NCBI GenBank assembly: GCA_045627405.1
Contig: JAZQNP010000013.1
Span: forward strand, 1 to 64,000
DNA length: 64,000 nt
DNA from: Firm-04 sp045627405
Lineage (GTDB): Bacteria > Bacillota > Clostridia > Oscillospirales > Ruminococcaceae
Direction of reading: 5' to 3'
The notes beneath the pieces were generated by a model that was given only the letters and a program-made list of their open reading frames with translations, had not been told where the DNA came from and did not search any database. The position numbers and the translations under genes were made by a program. This document shows, piece by piece, positions 16,717-25,589 of the stretch (position 1 is the first letter of the stretch; each line of letters starts with the position of its first letter).

Positions 16717-18179
16717 GTTTGATTCCTTTCGCACAGGATTCGCGCCGCAGCATCGGCAGCGAGTTCACGCTCATCCATGTGATGATATTCCGTGCCGATG
16801 ATCTGGTAGTCCTCATGCCCCTTTCCGGCAAGCACAACGACATCACCGGCACGCGCTTCCTTCATCGCGCAGTAGATTGCCTCTGCTCTGTCCGGCTCAG
16901 TGAGATACGGCACATCGGTGCCTGCAAGACCCGTGAGAATGTCGTCAATGATCGCGAGCGGATCCTCCGTGCGCGGATTGTCAGAGGTAACAACAAGCAG
17001 ATCTGCGGCAGCGGCAGCAGCCCTTGCCATCAGAGGACGTTTTGCGGCATCGCGGTCACCGCCGCATCCAAAGACGGCAATCAGTCTGCCGTCTGTGCAT
17101 TTGCGCAGACTGCCAAGAACCTTTTCAAGAGCATCGGGCGTGTGCGCATAGTCGCAGATGACCGTGCAGGCAAGCGGTGTCGGGATGACCTCACATCTGC
17201 CGCGCACACCCGGATAGGCAGCAAGCAGACCGAGCATCGTGTCCATCGGGATGCCCAGATGCTTTCCGACGGCGATTGCAGCGGAAGCATTTGCAACATT
17301 GAAGAGACCCGTCATCCGCATGGCGACCGGAATCTCCTTGCCGTGCATGCGGAGCATAAACTGTGTGCCGGCAGCTTGGAGTCTGATGTCAGAAGCGGAA
17401 ATATCGGCTTGCGGAAGATCGAGCGCGTAGCCGTCCTTTTCACAGGAAATCTCAGAAAACAGGCGTTTTCCGTAGTCATCACCGAGATGAACCACAGCAT
17501 AGTCGCAAATCGAAAAGAGCATTTTTTTTGCAAGATAGTAATTCTCCATGGTGCCGTGAATATCGAGGTGATCCTGCGTGAGATTCGTGAAGACGGCAGC
17601 AGCAAAATGTGTGCAGCCGATGCGGTGCTGTTCCAGCCCGAACGAAGAAACCTCCATCACGACATGGGTACAGCCGCAGTCGCGCATTTCAGCGAGCAGC
17701 TCAAAGTATTCGGCAGGCAGCGGCGTGGTATTCTTGGAGGGCTTTACAACATCTCCGATTTCGTACTGCACCGTGCCGATGAGACCGGTTTTATGTCCGG
17801 CTGCGGTCAGCATCTCCTTCACCAGCGTAGCGGTCGTCGTTTTGCCGTTTGTGCCGGTAATGCCGATCATCGTAAGATCGCGTTCGGGATGGCAGTGCCA
17901 TGCAGCGAGCAGATTACCGTAGGTGATGCGTGTGTTTTCGACGAGAATCTGTCTGTCACCGAGACCGAGATCACGTTCCGCAATGACGCAGACCGCGCCG
18001 TTTTGCAGCATGCTTTCGGCAGCGTCATGACCGTCGAAGTGCAGCCCTTTGATGCAGACAAAGATCATGCCTTTTTTAAGCAGCTTTGTGTTATCGGTCA
18101 CGCCGGTAATTTCAGTATCCGGCAGCGCAGTGGGCAGCCCCTCTAAAACACTGTAAAGATTCATACGGTTTTGATTCAT
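16713..18179 (-). CDS. murE: UDP-MurNAc-tripeptide synthetase MurE (meso-DAP type)
   Basis: A 488-residue Mur ligase adding the third residue of the stem peptide. The ATP loop GTNGKTT is at 109-115 and the substrate-selecting DNPR motif at about 400-403, which in characterised MurE enzymes specifies meso-diaminopimelate. Carbamylated-lysine and central-domain motifs (NTTPLP, TNLTQDHLDIHG) are present. An in-frame upstream extension lacks a ribosome site; GAGGTG is 6 bases before the ATG at 18179. The gene follows the class B PBP and is translationally coupled to the lipoprotein after it. Confidence 0.95.
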   Translation of the reverse strand: MNQNRMNLYSVLEGLPTALPDTEITGVTDNTKLLKKGMIFVCIKGLHFDGHDAAESMLQNGAVCVIAERDLGLGDRQILVENTRITYGNLLAAWHCHPERDLTMIGITGTNGKTTTATLVKEMLTAAGHKTGLIGTVQYEIGDVVKPSKNTTPLPAEYFELLAEMRDCGCTHVVMEVSSFGLEQHRIGCTHFAAAVFTNLTQDHLDIHGTMENYYLAKKMLFSICDYAVVHLGDDYGKRLFSEISCEKDGYALDLPQADISASDIRLQAAGTQFMLRMHGKEIPVAMRMTGLFNVANASAAIAVGKHLGIPMDTMLGLLAAYPGVRGRCEVIPTPLACTVICDYAHTPDALEKVLGSLRKCTDGRLIAVFGCGGDRDAAKRPLMARAAAAAADLLVVTSDNPRTEDPLAIIDDILTGLAGTDVPYLTEPDRAEAIYCAMKEARAGDVVVLAGKGHEDYQIIGTEYHHMDERELAADAAARILCERNQT

Positions 18180-18220
18180 GCGATACACCTCTTTATCTGA
18201 GCGAGTCTGTTCTGAACAAG

Positions 18221-20638
18221 TCATCCGGTTTCGTCCATAGAGCCGAGATCAACGGTAATGACGGACCATTTTTCAACAGTCGTGCCGCCCGGTATGCTTT
18301 GGAGCAGCACCTGCACGTCATCGCGGGAGGCAGACGCACCCTTGGCAATGAAATTGAGGCCAACCTCTGCAAATTTCGCATTGGCTTCCGCCATGGAGAG
18401 TCCGACGACATCCGGCACCTCTACGGTTTCCGTCTGTGTGATGCCGCCTGTATAGAGGAGAACGGTGCTGCCGACGGTGACTTCCGATCCGGTCAGCGGC
18501 GTCTGCATGGAGACATACTGACCGTCACCGATGGTTTCGTAGCTGAGTCCCAGCTCGTCAAGCGTCTCAATCACCTGCGTCACGGAGTTATCAATCAGCA
18601 GCGGAACCGTCACACGCTTTGCAGACTCGTCATCCTCGTCGTAGGAAGGATAGTAGCCGAGATACGGCAGAGCTTTTTCGAGGACAGAGCGTGAATACGG
18701 CGCAACGACCGACGAGCCGTAGTAGTCAATGGACTTATTCGGCTCATCGGCAAGGATGAGCAGAACGATTTCGGGGTCATCGGCAGGGGCAAAGCAGCAA
18801 TAGGAGGCGATATACTCCGCGAGTTCGGCACTGATGTAGCCTTGGAGTTTCTGCGCCGTACCGGATTTTCCGCCGATTTTATAGCCTGCAATGGAAGCGT
18901 TGCTTCCGCCGTTGTTATCAACAACCGCTTGCAGAGCTTTCCGCATTTCGGCAGACGTCTCCTCAGAGATGACCTGTCTGCGGACCGTTTTTTCGTTTTG
19001 CAGCACGACATTGCCCGCCTGATCGACAACCTTGCTGACGACATAGGGCTGCAAGAGCTGACCGCCGTTGACGACCGCAGCATAGCCCGTGACCATCTGG
19101 ATCGGAGAGAGGGCGTTTGCCTGCCCGAAGCTGGACGACGCCAGATCGACCTCACTCATGTTTTCAAGATCAACATGAATCGAGTTGGTTTCGCCGGGGA
19201 GGTCGATGCCGGTTTTCTCAGCAAGACCGTATGCGCGGAAATACTGCGCAAAGAGTGTTCTTCCGAGCTTCTGCCCGACGCTGATAAACGCAGGGTTACA
19301 GGAATTGATGAGGATTTCCTCAAAGGTCTCGGAGCCGTGACCCGAGATCTTCCAGCAGTGATACGGAATTCCGGCGACATCGACCGTTCCGGGGCAATAG
19401 AATGAATCGGAATAGGAAATTTTGTTTTCTTCGAGCGCGCTGGATGCAGTATAGACCTTGAAAACGGAGCCGGGGGTATAGGTTTCGGTGACCGCCTTGT
19501 TTCTCCACTGTGTTTCGCGGGCGGCACCGAGAGCCGTACTGCGTTCGTCCTCATCGGTGATTGCATTGATTGCATCAAGTACATCGGCATCTGCAATTTC
19601 ATAGGGTTCATTGGGATCGAATCCGCCGACGGAAGCCATTGCCATGACCGCACCGGTTTTGGCATTTAGGATGATACCGCAGGCGCGGTTTGCAACCTCA
19701 TAGGTATCGACCATATCACTGACGGCGTTTTCGAGATATGTTTGCAGGGTCATGTCGATGGTGAGATAAACGTCATCGCCGTCCTGCGCGGCATATGTTT
19801 TGGAATAGCGGTAGGGCATTTCATTGCCGCTGGCATCGGTCGCCGTGATGGTTTTCCCGTCAATGCCGGAGAGATACTCGTCATAATAGGCTTCGACGCC
19901 GTAGAGACCGTTTCCGTCGCTGCCGGTAAAGCCAATGACGGCAGCAGCGAGTTCATTCTGGGGGTAGTAGCGTTTGGTATCGGATTCACGGCTGACAGAA
20001 GCGAGGGAAATTTTGCGTTCGCTGCCCGGCACCTTCATTTCGGAAACATAGTCGAGAATTTTGTCTGCTTTGGTCTTTTCGACCTGTTTTTTGAGGACAA
20101 TATAGTTGCTGTCCTTTTTGTCGAAGGCATCGAGGACATCGCCGTATTCGAGTTCAAGGGTATCCGCGAGGAAGGAAGCGAGCTGCCGTTTGACCTCGCC
20201 GGTATCGACCAGATCAGGTACCGCATCGGGGTCTTCGCTCTGCTCGGCACTTTCGATCTGCTTCTGATTGTTCTCCTCAATCAGCTCCATTTCCTTTGCA
20301 AACAGACCCGGATCAACAAAAATGCGGTAAACCGTCGCACTCTGTGCAAGGACAGTGCCGTTCGCATCAAAGATGGTGCCGCGGTTTGCAGCCAGCGTAA
20401 TGGTGCTGAACTGACGCGAGCTGGCACGCTCGGTATATTCGTCATGCTGAACAATCATGATGCGGAACAGGTTGACCGACAGTGCGGTCGCAGCGGTCAG
20501 AATGCCGCCGAGCAAAAAGCCGTTTGCACGGATCTTCATGCTTTTCGAGGGACCTTTTGAACGGTATCCGCGCTTCCATGTACGGTTGCTGGATGCTTTG
20601 ACTTTTCCCTGTTTGCTTTCGGGCTTACGTTCCGGCAT
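18221..20638 (-). CDS. Class B penicillin-binding protein with PASTA domains (PBP2B/SpoVD type)
   Basis: A roughly 805-residue septal transpeptidase. It has a basic cytoplasmic tail, one membrane segment at about 38-62 and a dimerisation domain beginning ITLAANRGTIFDANG. The transpeptidase motifs are S-V-F-K (Ser about 391), S-C-N (about 446-448) and K-S-G-T (about 591). Two PASTA domains follow at about 675-733 and 738-798. It cross-links septal peptidoglycan as partner of FtsW. AAGGAG precedes the ATG at 20638; the upstream extension is non-coding leader. Whether it is the vegetative or sporulation-specific type cannot be decided from sequence. Confidence 0.94.
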   Translation of the reverse strand: MPERKPESKQGKVKASSNRTWKRGYRSKGPSKSMKIRANGFLLGGILTAATALSVNLFRIMIVQHDEYTERASSRQFSTITLAANRGTIFDANGTVLAQSATVYRIFVDPGLFAKEMELIEENNQKQIESAEQSEDPDAVPDLVDTGEVKRQLASFLADTLELEYGDVLDAFDKKDSNYIVLKKQVEKTKADKILDYVSEMKVPGSERKISLASVSRESDTKRYYPQNELAAAVIGFTGSDGNGLYGVEAYYDEYLSGIDGKTITATDASGNEMPYRYSKTYAAQDGDDVYLTIDMTLQTYLENAVSDMVDTYEVANRACGIILNAKTGAVMAMASVGGFDPNEPYEIADADVLDAINAITDEDERSTALGAARETQWRNKAVTETYTPGSVFKVYTASSALEENKISYSDSFYCPGTVDVAGIPYHCWKISGHGSETFEEILINSCNPAFISVGQKLGRTLFAQYFRAYGLAEKTGIDLPGETNSIHVDLENMSEVDLASSSFGQANALSPIQMVTGYAAVVNGGQLLQPYVVSKVVDQAGNVVLQNEKTVRRQVISEETSAEMRKALQAVVDNNGGSNASIAGYKIGGKSGTAQKLQGYISAELAEYIASYCCFAPADDPEIVLLILADEPNKSIDYYGSSVVAPYSRSVLEKALPYLGYYPSYDEDDESAKRVTVPLLIDNSVTQVIETLDELGLSYETIGDGQYVSMQTPLTGSEVTVGSTVLLYTGGITQTETVEVPDVVGLSMAEANAKFAEVGLNFIAKGASASRDDVQVLLQSIPGGTTVEKWSVITVDLGSMDETG

Positions 20639-20690
20639 GGATACACTCTCCTTTCGGTAATCTGGAAGAAAAAAGCGGGAGGGGGATAAC

Positions 20691-20726
20691 AAAAAAATCA
20701 GGCGGTGAGATCCCCATTCTCCCGCC
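20691..20726 (-). terminator. Terminator-like hairpin upstream of the PBP gene
   Basis: On the minus strand GGCGG-GAGA pairs with TCTC-A-CCGCC (one bulge), followed by TGA and seven T's (20691-20697). It lies about 50 bases before the PBP start, inside the dcw cluster, so it may act as a partial terminator or attenuator. Confidence 0.6.
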
Positions 20727-20968
20727 CGCACGAATGCAGAGCAATGCGGAGCCGCCGTATTTCATCTGTCTGCACAGATGTGTCCGGTCTTTCAAGCCGC
20801 ACGCCCGTCTGCGGAAGCCGTGCCGAAGTGAGGCAGGGCACGGGACATCCGCTGAATCATTCGCCTGTTCTTTTGTTCTGCACATTTTGATCTGCCGGCA
20901 CAGTAAATATTTTTTATATCTGCACCGGATTGCGCGGAAGAAGCGTGCATGTTTCATTTATGTATATG

Positions 20969-22441
20969 TCACGCACCGCGCAGGAATTCCCAAAAGGAAT
21001 TGAGATAATCATTGATGGTAACGATGATGTTCTCATCGGGTTCTGAAATCACAACCTCATCTTCTGTCTGAATCTGGACATATTCGATCTGAGACTGATC
21101 GAGCTGCCGCAGACCGAGAACATTCTCGGCATACTCCTCGATGTTTTTGACAGTCAGTTTACCCTCCATTTCGGAGCGCATGCTGACGTTCTGCGCCGTA
21201 ATATCGTCATATTCGGCTTGCAGCTGTGCGAGGGTGGTATAGATTTCGTTGGTCTGCACCTTTCCGTAGATGACGCAGCCGATCAGCAGGACGGTCAGAA
21301 GCCCGATGACGACAGAGCCGCCGGTCGTGATACGCCGCTGATAGGAATTGGATTTCCCGTATTCGCTGTATCTGCCGCCGCTGACCTTCCGTCTTGCAGA
21401 CGGCGAGCCGGCAGCTCTGGACGCTCTGTCCAGAACGGGTGCGGCATCCGCATCCGGGCTGAGATCTTTTTGATCGAGGTATCCGATTTCGGGCTGCTCC
21501 GGCGTCCGGATCGGTTCGGCATCCGGTTGGAGCGCGGAAGAGCCGTTGACCATGGACCCCAGAGAGAAATAGAATCCGCTGCGGAACGCAGAATCGAGCC
21601 GCAGGAAGCGTCTGGCGACCCAGCCCGCATGGGTTCTTCCGGTATCGTATTCATCCTGATAGTCATAGAGATGGGAGGTATCTGCTGCATCGGCATCCTG
21701 TGCATCGGCAGTTTCCGCTGCCGGAGACGCCTCTTCGACGGCATCCGGCTCGTCCTGCACATAGGTCTCGCCGTAGCGCGCACGCATCCGGTTTTGTTCG
21801 CTGCGGCGCATCCGATCGAGCATCATTTCCTGTTCATCAGGCTGTTTCTCAGCAACGACTGCCTCCGCGATCCGCTCGACAATTTCATCTGCATCCGTTC
21901 TCTCTGCATCGAAAATTGCAGCATCATCTGCGTCATCAAAAGCTGCCGGACGATTCTGCATCGCGCGCGTCCGATTGCGTTCACTCTGCTGCATCCGTTC
22001 GAGCATCAGCGCATGGGCATCCGGCTGCTGTTCCGCTTCAAAAGCGGCATCCGTATCCTCTGCCGGCAGCAGCTTCTCTTCGGACGCGTCTTCCGGCAGT
22101 GCAGGGCTGTCCTGCTGCCAGTACTCCGCACCGAACCGGCGGGCATGCATGAGATTCAGCTCCGTCTGGCGCATTCGTTCGAGCATTTCCTTGCGTTCGC
22201 ATTCTTTTTGCAGTGCGAGGCGTTCTTCTGCGGACTGTTTCGGGGATTGATGTTTTGTTTTCTTCTTTCTTTTTGTCGGCATATGAATCGGATCGGGGGT
22301 GACAGCAGCGAAATTCGCCGCCGGAAGAACCGGAAGCTGTCTGTCTGCTGCGGCACCGCGGTTGCGCTCGGACATATTCCGGCGTTTCTCAGCAGTGAGC
22401 CAGCTCTCATGCGAGACCGGTGCAGCATATTCGTACAGCAT
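20969..22441 (-). CDS. ftsL: FtsL-like division protein with long cytoplasmic N-terminus
   Basis: A 490-residue protein placed exactly where ftsL belongs, between rsmH and the class B PBP. The C-terminal part is FtsL-like: one membrane segment at about 375-393, then an extracytoplasmic coiled coil (TNEIYTTLAQLQAEYDDITA) and a short tail. Ordinary FtsL is about 100-120 residues. Here about 370 residues of acidic, low-complexity cytoplasmic sequence precede the membrane segment, with four copies of an R-M-x-x-S-E-x-N-R-x-R-A motif. AAGGGGG lies 6 bases before the ATG at 22441. FtsL with FtsQ and FtsB controls FtsW/PBP activation; what the extension does is unknown. Confidence 0.75.
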   Translation of the reverse strand: MLYEYAAPVSHESWLTAEKRRNMSERNRGAAADRQLPVLPAANFAAVTPDPIHMPTKRKKKTKHQSPKQSAEERLALQKECERKEMLERMRQTELNLMHARRFGAEYWQQDSPALPEDASEEKLLPAEDTDAAFEAEQQPDAHALMLERMQQSERNRTRAMQNRPAAFDDADDAAIFDAERTDADEIVERIAEAVVAEKQPDEQEMMLDRMRRSEQNRMRARYGETYVQDEPDAVEEASPAAETADAQDADAADTSHLYDYQDEYDTGRTHAGWVARRFLRLDSAFRSGFYFSLGSMVNGSSALQPDAEPIRTPEQPEIGYLDQKDLSPDADAAPVLDRASRAAGSPSARRKVSGGRYSEYGKSNSYQRRITTGGSVVIGLLTVLLIGCVIYGKVQTNEIYTTLAQLQAEYDDITAQNVSMRSEMEGKLTVKNIEEYAENVLGLRQLDQSQIEYVQIQTEDEVVISEPDENIIVTINDYLNSFWEFLRGA

Positions 22442-22596
22442 GTTCATCCCCCTTTCCACGGGACATTGGTTTGCCGCAGCTGCCGACTGTTTATATCTGT
22501 GTGCAGTCGGTCAGCCGCAGCCACACTCGTTTTGCGCCGTTCTTTTGCGGCGATAAGGCGAAATTCATCTTCTGCATGGGAGCAGAATATGAAAGA

Positions 22597-23538
22597 TTAT
22601 TCTCTGATTTTTTCGATGCTGCGCAATTTCGCGCTTCTGCTTCTCGGATTGTCTGCAAGCTCGGCATCACCGGCAGTGAGCGGCTTGCGGTGAACGAGCT
22701 GTCCGCGGGGTTTTCTGCCGCAGGTGCAGACAGGGAATTCAGGCGGACAGATACACCCGGTACAGAATTCGGCAAACGCCTGCTTGACCATCCGGTCTTC
22801 GAGGCTGTGAAAGGTCAGAATCACGAGTCTGCCGCCGACATTGAGCGACGAGAACGCAGACTCCATTGCAGAGGCAAGGCATTCCAGTTCGCGGTTCAGG
22901 CAGATTCTGATCGCCTGAAATGTGCGTTTACAAGGGTTCTTGTCCCGTCTCGCTTTGGCAGGAACGCCTTTTTTGATGAGCTCTGCAAGTGCAAAGGTCG
23001 TCGTGATCGGCTGCACCTGTCTGGCAGCGACGATCTGCGCGGCAATGCTGCGCGCATATTTTTCTTCTCCGTATCGGAAGATGATGTCTGCAAGTTCATC
23101 CTGCGGCATCGTGTTGACGAGATCGGCAGCTGTCTGACCGCTTTGCGACATGCGCATATCGAGCGGTCCGTCATGCAGATAAGAAAACCCGCGTGACGCA
23201 TCATCGAGTTCATGGCTGCTGACGCCCAGATCAAGCAGAATGCCGTCAGCTTTTGTATTGTGTGCAGCAAGGACATCATGCAGCTGCGTAAAATTCGTAT
23301 GAATGACCTCAGCAGGGAGACCCCGGAGTTTCTCGGAAGCCTCTCTGACCGCATCGGGATCCTGATCGAGGGAAAAGAGATGCCCCCCGTTTGTAAGCCG
23401 GAGCGCGATCTCACGGGAGTGCCCTCCCCCGCCCGCAGTGCCGTCGAGATAGATGCCGTTCGGTTTAATATTCAGATCGGCAAGCACCTCTTCGAGCATC
23501 ACCGGCTTATGATAGGCGTAATCCGCACTCTGGCTCAT
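22597..23538 (-). CDS. rsmH: 16S rRNA m4C1402 methyltransferase RsmH
   Basis: A 313-residue SAM-dependent methyltransferase (formerly MraW) that N4-methylates C1402 of 16S rRNA. YHKPVMLEEVL at 9-19, the SAM loop DGTAGGGGHSREI near 33-45 and ILLDLGVSSHELD near 98-110 are present, as is the C-terminal LTFHSLEDRMVK motif. It is second in the cluster, three bases after mraZ, with GAGG in the mraZ tail as ribosome site. Confidence 0.97.
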   Translation of the reverse strand: MSQSADYAYHKPVMLEEVLADLNIKPNGIYLDGTAGGGGHSREIALRLTNGGHLFSLDQDPDAVREASEKLRGLPAEVIHTNFTQLHDVLAAHNTKADGILLDLGVSSHELDDASRGFSYLHDGPLDMRMSQSGQTAADLVNTMPQDELADIIFRYGEEKYARSIAAQIVAARQVQPITTTFALAELIKKGVPAKARRDKNPCKRTFQAIRICLNRELECLASAMESAFSSLNVGGRLVILTFHSLEDRMVKQAFAEFCTGCICPPEFPVCTCGRKPRGQLVHRKPLTAGDAELADNPRSRSAKLRSIEKIRE

Positions 23539-23541
23539 AGC

Positions 23542-24045
23542 TTAATCCTCATCTGCAATCAGCTTGGCAGCATGCGCAGCGTCCGCACGTTTGCGTTTGA
23601 GCAGACCTTCCTTTCTGCGCTGTTCTTCATAAGCGCGCAGTCTGGATTCTGCCCAGATCTCGGCATGATCTCCGATGCCGACGATCACGGCGCGTTCATT
23701 TTTGACCGGCTTCCCGTTTTCTTCGAGACCGGAATACCCTTTGAGTTCTCCTGTCAGCGTCAGTCTGCCGTTTTTATCGGCAGTGACCTGTGCTGTCTGC
23801 ATCGTAAAATCTCTGACACAGTTTCCGATCTCTTCGGAATTATCGCCGTTCTTCGCGCCCTCCGCTTCGAGGAAAGCAATCTGCTTCTGATACCCTTCCT
23901 CCGAGCGCACCACGAGAAAGCCGCGGTAGTTGTTATCCGGAGAAATATAGAGCTGCTCTCCGATGCAGGCGCGAAACTGTGACGGAAAACTAATGCGTCC
24001 GCGCTCGTCGAGCTGCACGGCTTGTCTTCCTGCAAGGCTTGCCAA
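23542..24045 (-). CDS. mraZ: Transcriptional regulator MraZ
   Basis: A 167-residue protein with two SpoVT/AbrB-like DXXXR segments: DERGRISFPSQFR at about 13-25 and DKNGRLTLTGEL near 89-100. It is somewhat longer than the usual 140-150 residues, with a lysine/arginine-rich tail. MraZ binds direct repeats upstream of its own gene and regulates dcw. The start codon is TTG at 24043-24045, supported by AGGGAGG 8 bases before it and by the lack of an in-frame ATG at the family's N-terminus. It heads the cluster, about 310 bases after a consensus promoter. Confidence 0.93.
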   Translation of the reverse strand: MASLAGRQAVQLDERGRISFPSQFRACIGEQLYISPDNNYRGFLVVRSEEGYQKQIAFLEAEGAKNGDNSEEIGNCVRDFTMQTAQVTADKNGRLTLTGELKGYSGLEENGKPVKNERAVIVGIGDHAEIWAESRLRAYEEQRRKEGLLKRKRADAAHAAKLIADED

Positions 24046-24102
24046 AGCGGACGCCTCCCTTCGCGCGCACAGTCAAACTGCGCAGCGGCGCAGGGAAAAG
24101 GC

Positions 24103-24138
24103 TTATCACACCGGCTGACACGGATGCCGGTGTGATAA
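24103..24138. promoter_or_regulatory. Strong hairpin in the mraZ leader
   Basis: A perfect 13-bp inverted repeat (24103-24115 and 24126-24138, arm TTATCACACCGGC) with a 10-base loop. Short T-runs follow on both strands. It lies about 60 bases upstream of the mraZ start, inside the transcribed leader, so it could be an attenuator or an RNA/protein-binding site. Confidence 0.7.
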
Positions 24139-24209
24139 TCTTTTCAAGTTTCACTCGTTCTGTACGCTTTCTACTTTCTGCTGTTCTCCGCATTTTGATA
24201 TGTCGGAGT

Positions 24210-24230
24210 GTTCTACGTTCTACGTTCTAC
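24210..24230. repeat. Three tandem GTTCTAC heptamers in the dcw leader
   Basis: Perfect 7-bp tandem repeat (three copies). Related, less perfect units (minus strand GAGAACA, GCAGAAA, GTAGAAA) follow toward mraZ. MraZ proteins bind short direct repeats upstream of their own gene, so this is a candidate operator, but the spacing differs from the known E. coli box. Confidence 0.75.
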
Positions 24231-24360
24231 ATGCGGTGCGATTTATTTTTATATTGTTCAGGCGTTTTCATATGTATCTTGGTTCATGCCCGGTGAAATT
24301 CGTGTCATGCCCTTCGGCTCCCACCGGATATAATTGCCGCCCTTTTTTGCCCGCGTTTTT

Positions 24361-24389
24361 ATTATAGCGCATGAAATCGGTTCTGTCAA
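24361..24389 (-). promoter_or_regulatory. Consensus sigma-A promoter of the dcw cluster
   Basis: Minus strand TTGACA (24384-24389), 17-base spacer, TATAAT (24361-24366): exact consensus. Transcription would begin near 24354, giving a leader of about 310 bases before mraZ. Confidence 0.92.
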
Positions 24390-24748
24390 GCGGCTTTTTG
24401 CATTTTTTCGCATCCGATTCTGCGGCAAAAATGATAGACTGCGTATCATCCAAACCAGAAACAATCATTCATTTTTTCGTATTTTCGTATTTTTTGAAAG
24501 TCCAGAGAAAACGAAACGCATGTTTCGGGATGGCCTGGGCGCGAATGGGCAGATTCCAAAAAGCACGCATTTTCTAAGAAAATAAAAATCCGTGCCAATC
24601 GGTTTGGAAATCTATGAGAATTATCATCTCGATTTTTGTGCATTCCGCCGAAATTTCAAATAATCACCCGAAATCGCCGCAAAATCAAACATGTGTTCGT
24701 GTAAAAACGGAATCAGACAAATTTTTCCTTTTTTCTTTCGGTTTGCTC
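24390..24748. other. AT-rich spacer between divergent operons
   Basis: Runs of T/A and a short repeated TATTTTCG unit (about 24476-24495) lie between the dcw and pyrH promoters. I see no gene, stable hairpin or recognisable RNA. Confidence 0.6.
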
Positions 24749-24777
24749 TTTACTTTCCGATCCAAATCGTGTATAAT
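24749..24777 (+). promoter_or_regulatory. Promoter of the pyrH operon
   Basis: TTTACT (24749-24754), 17-base spacer, TATAAT (24772-24777), about 40 bases before the pyrH start. The -35 matches four of six positions. Confidence 0.75.
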
Positions 24778-24815
24778 AAGAATATCTATATCAGGACACA
24801 GGAGGTGCATATAAT

Positions 24816-25526
24816 ATGGAACTCAAATACAAGCGCATTTTGCTGAAACTCAGCGGTGAAGCACTTGCCGGAGAGAAGAAAACCGGTCTGGATTACAGTG
24901 TCATCATCCCGATCTGCGAAGCAGTCAAACGCTGTGCAGACGCGGGCGTACAGATCGGCATTGTCGTCGGCGGCGGCAACTTCTGGCGCGGGCGTTCGTC
25001 CGGGTCCATGGACAGAACAAGAGCAGACCACATCGGCATGCTGGCGACGGCGATGAATGCACTGGCACTGGCAGATGCACTGGAACATTTAGGCTGCGAA
25101 GTGCGCGTGCAGACGGCAATCACGATGACAAAGGTTGCAGAGCCTTACATCCGCAACCGTGCAATCCGCCATTTTGAAAAGGGCAGAATCGTGATATTCG
25201 GATGCGGCACGGGCAATCCGTTTTTCTCGACGGATACGGCAGCGGCACTGCGCGCATCGGAAATTGATGCAGATATTCTGATGAAAGCGACGATGGTAGA
25301 CGGCGTATACGACAAGGACCCGAACAAATACGCTGATGCAGTAAAATATGAGCAGCTGGCATTCTCCGAGGTCATCGGCAGTCAGCTCGGCGTGATGGAT
25401 TCCGCAGCAGCGGCACTTTGCCGTGAAAACGGAACCACGATGCTGGTATTTGACCTCAGCCGCCCCGATAACATCTACGACGCCTGCATGGGCAAGCAGG
25501 TAGGAACGCTGGTCGTACCGGAATAA
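24816..25526 (+). CDS. pyrH: UMP kinase
   Basis: A 236-residue amino-acid-kinase-fold enzyme phosphorylating UMP to UDP with ATP. KRILLKLSGEALAGE near the start, VVGGGNFWRGR near 50-60, DRTRADHIGMLAT near 66-78 and TGNPFFSTDTAAALRA near 132-147 are diagnostic of bacterial PyrH. AGGAGG lies before the ATG. It is first in its operon; rpsB-tsf, often upstream in Firmicutes, is not here, the dcw cluster being divergent instead. Confidence 0.98.
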   Translation: MELKYKRILLKLSGEALAGEKKTGLDYSVIIPICEAVKRCADAGVQIGIVVGGGNFWRGRSSGSMDRTRADHIGMLATAMNALALADALEHLGCEVRVQTAITMTKVAEPYIRNRAIRHFEKGRIVIFGCGTGNPFFSTDTAAALRASEIDADILMKATMVDGVYDKDPNKYADAVKYEQLAFSEVIGSQLGVMDSAAAALCRENGTTMLVFDLSRPDNIYDACMGKQVGTLVVPE

Positions 25527-25589
25527 CGCACCTCCGCGCATGAAACCCGGCACCATTCCATATGATAATGAAGACAAAGGAGAACCGTC

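Noticed and set aside
20734..21003. Plus-strand 89-codon frame in the ftsL-PBP gap
   Set aside because: No ribosome site, low-complexity Arg/Cys composition and opposite orientation to the cluster; the gap is better explained as leader RNA.
24210..24230. Possible CRISPR-type repeat
   Set aside because: Units are 7 bp without spacers; it is a simple tandem array. The arrays at 36403 and 50721 are likewise simple repeats.
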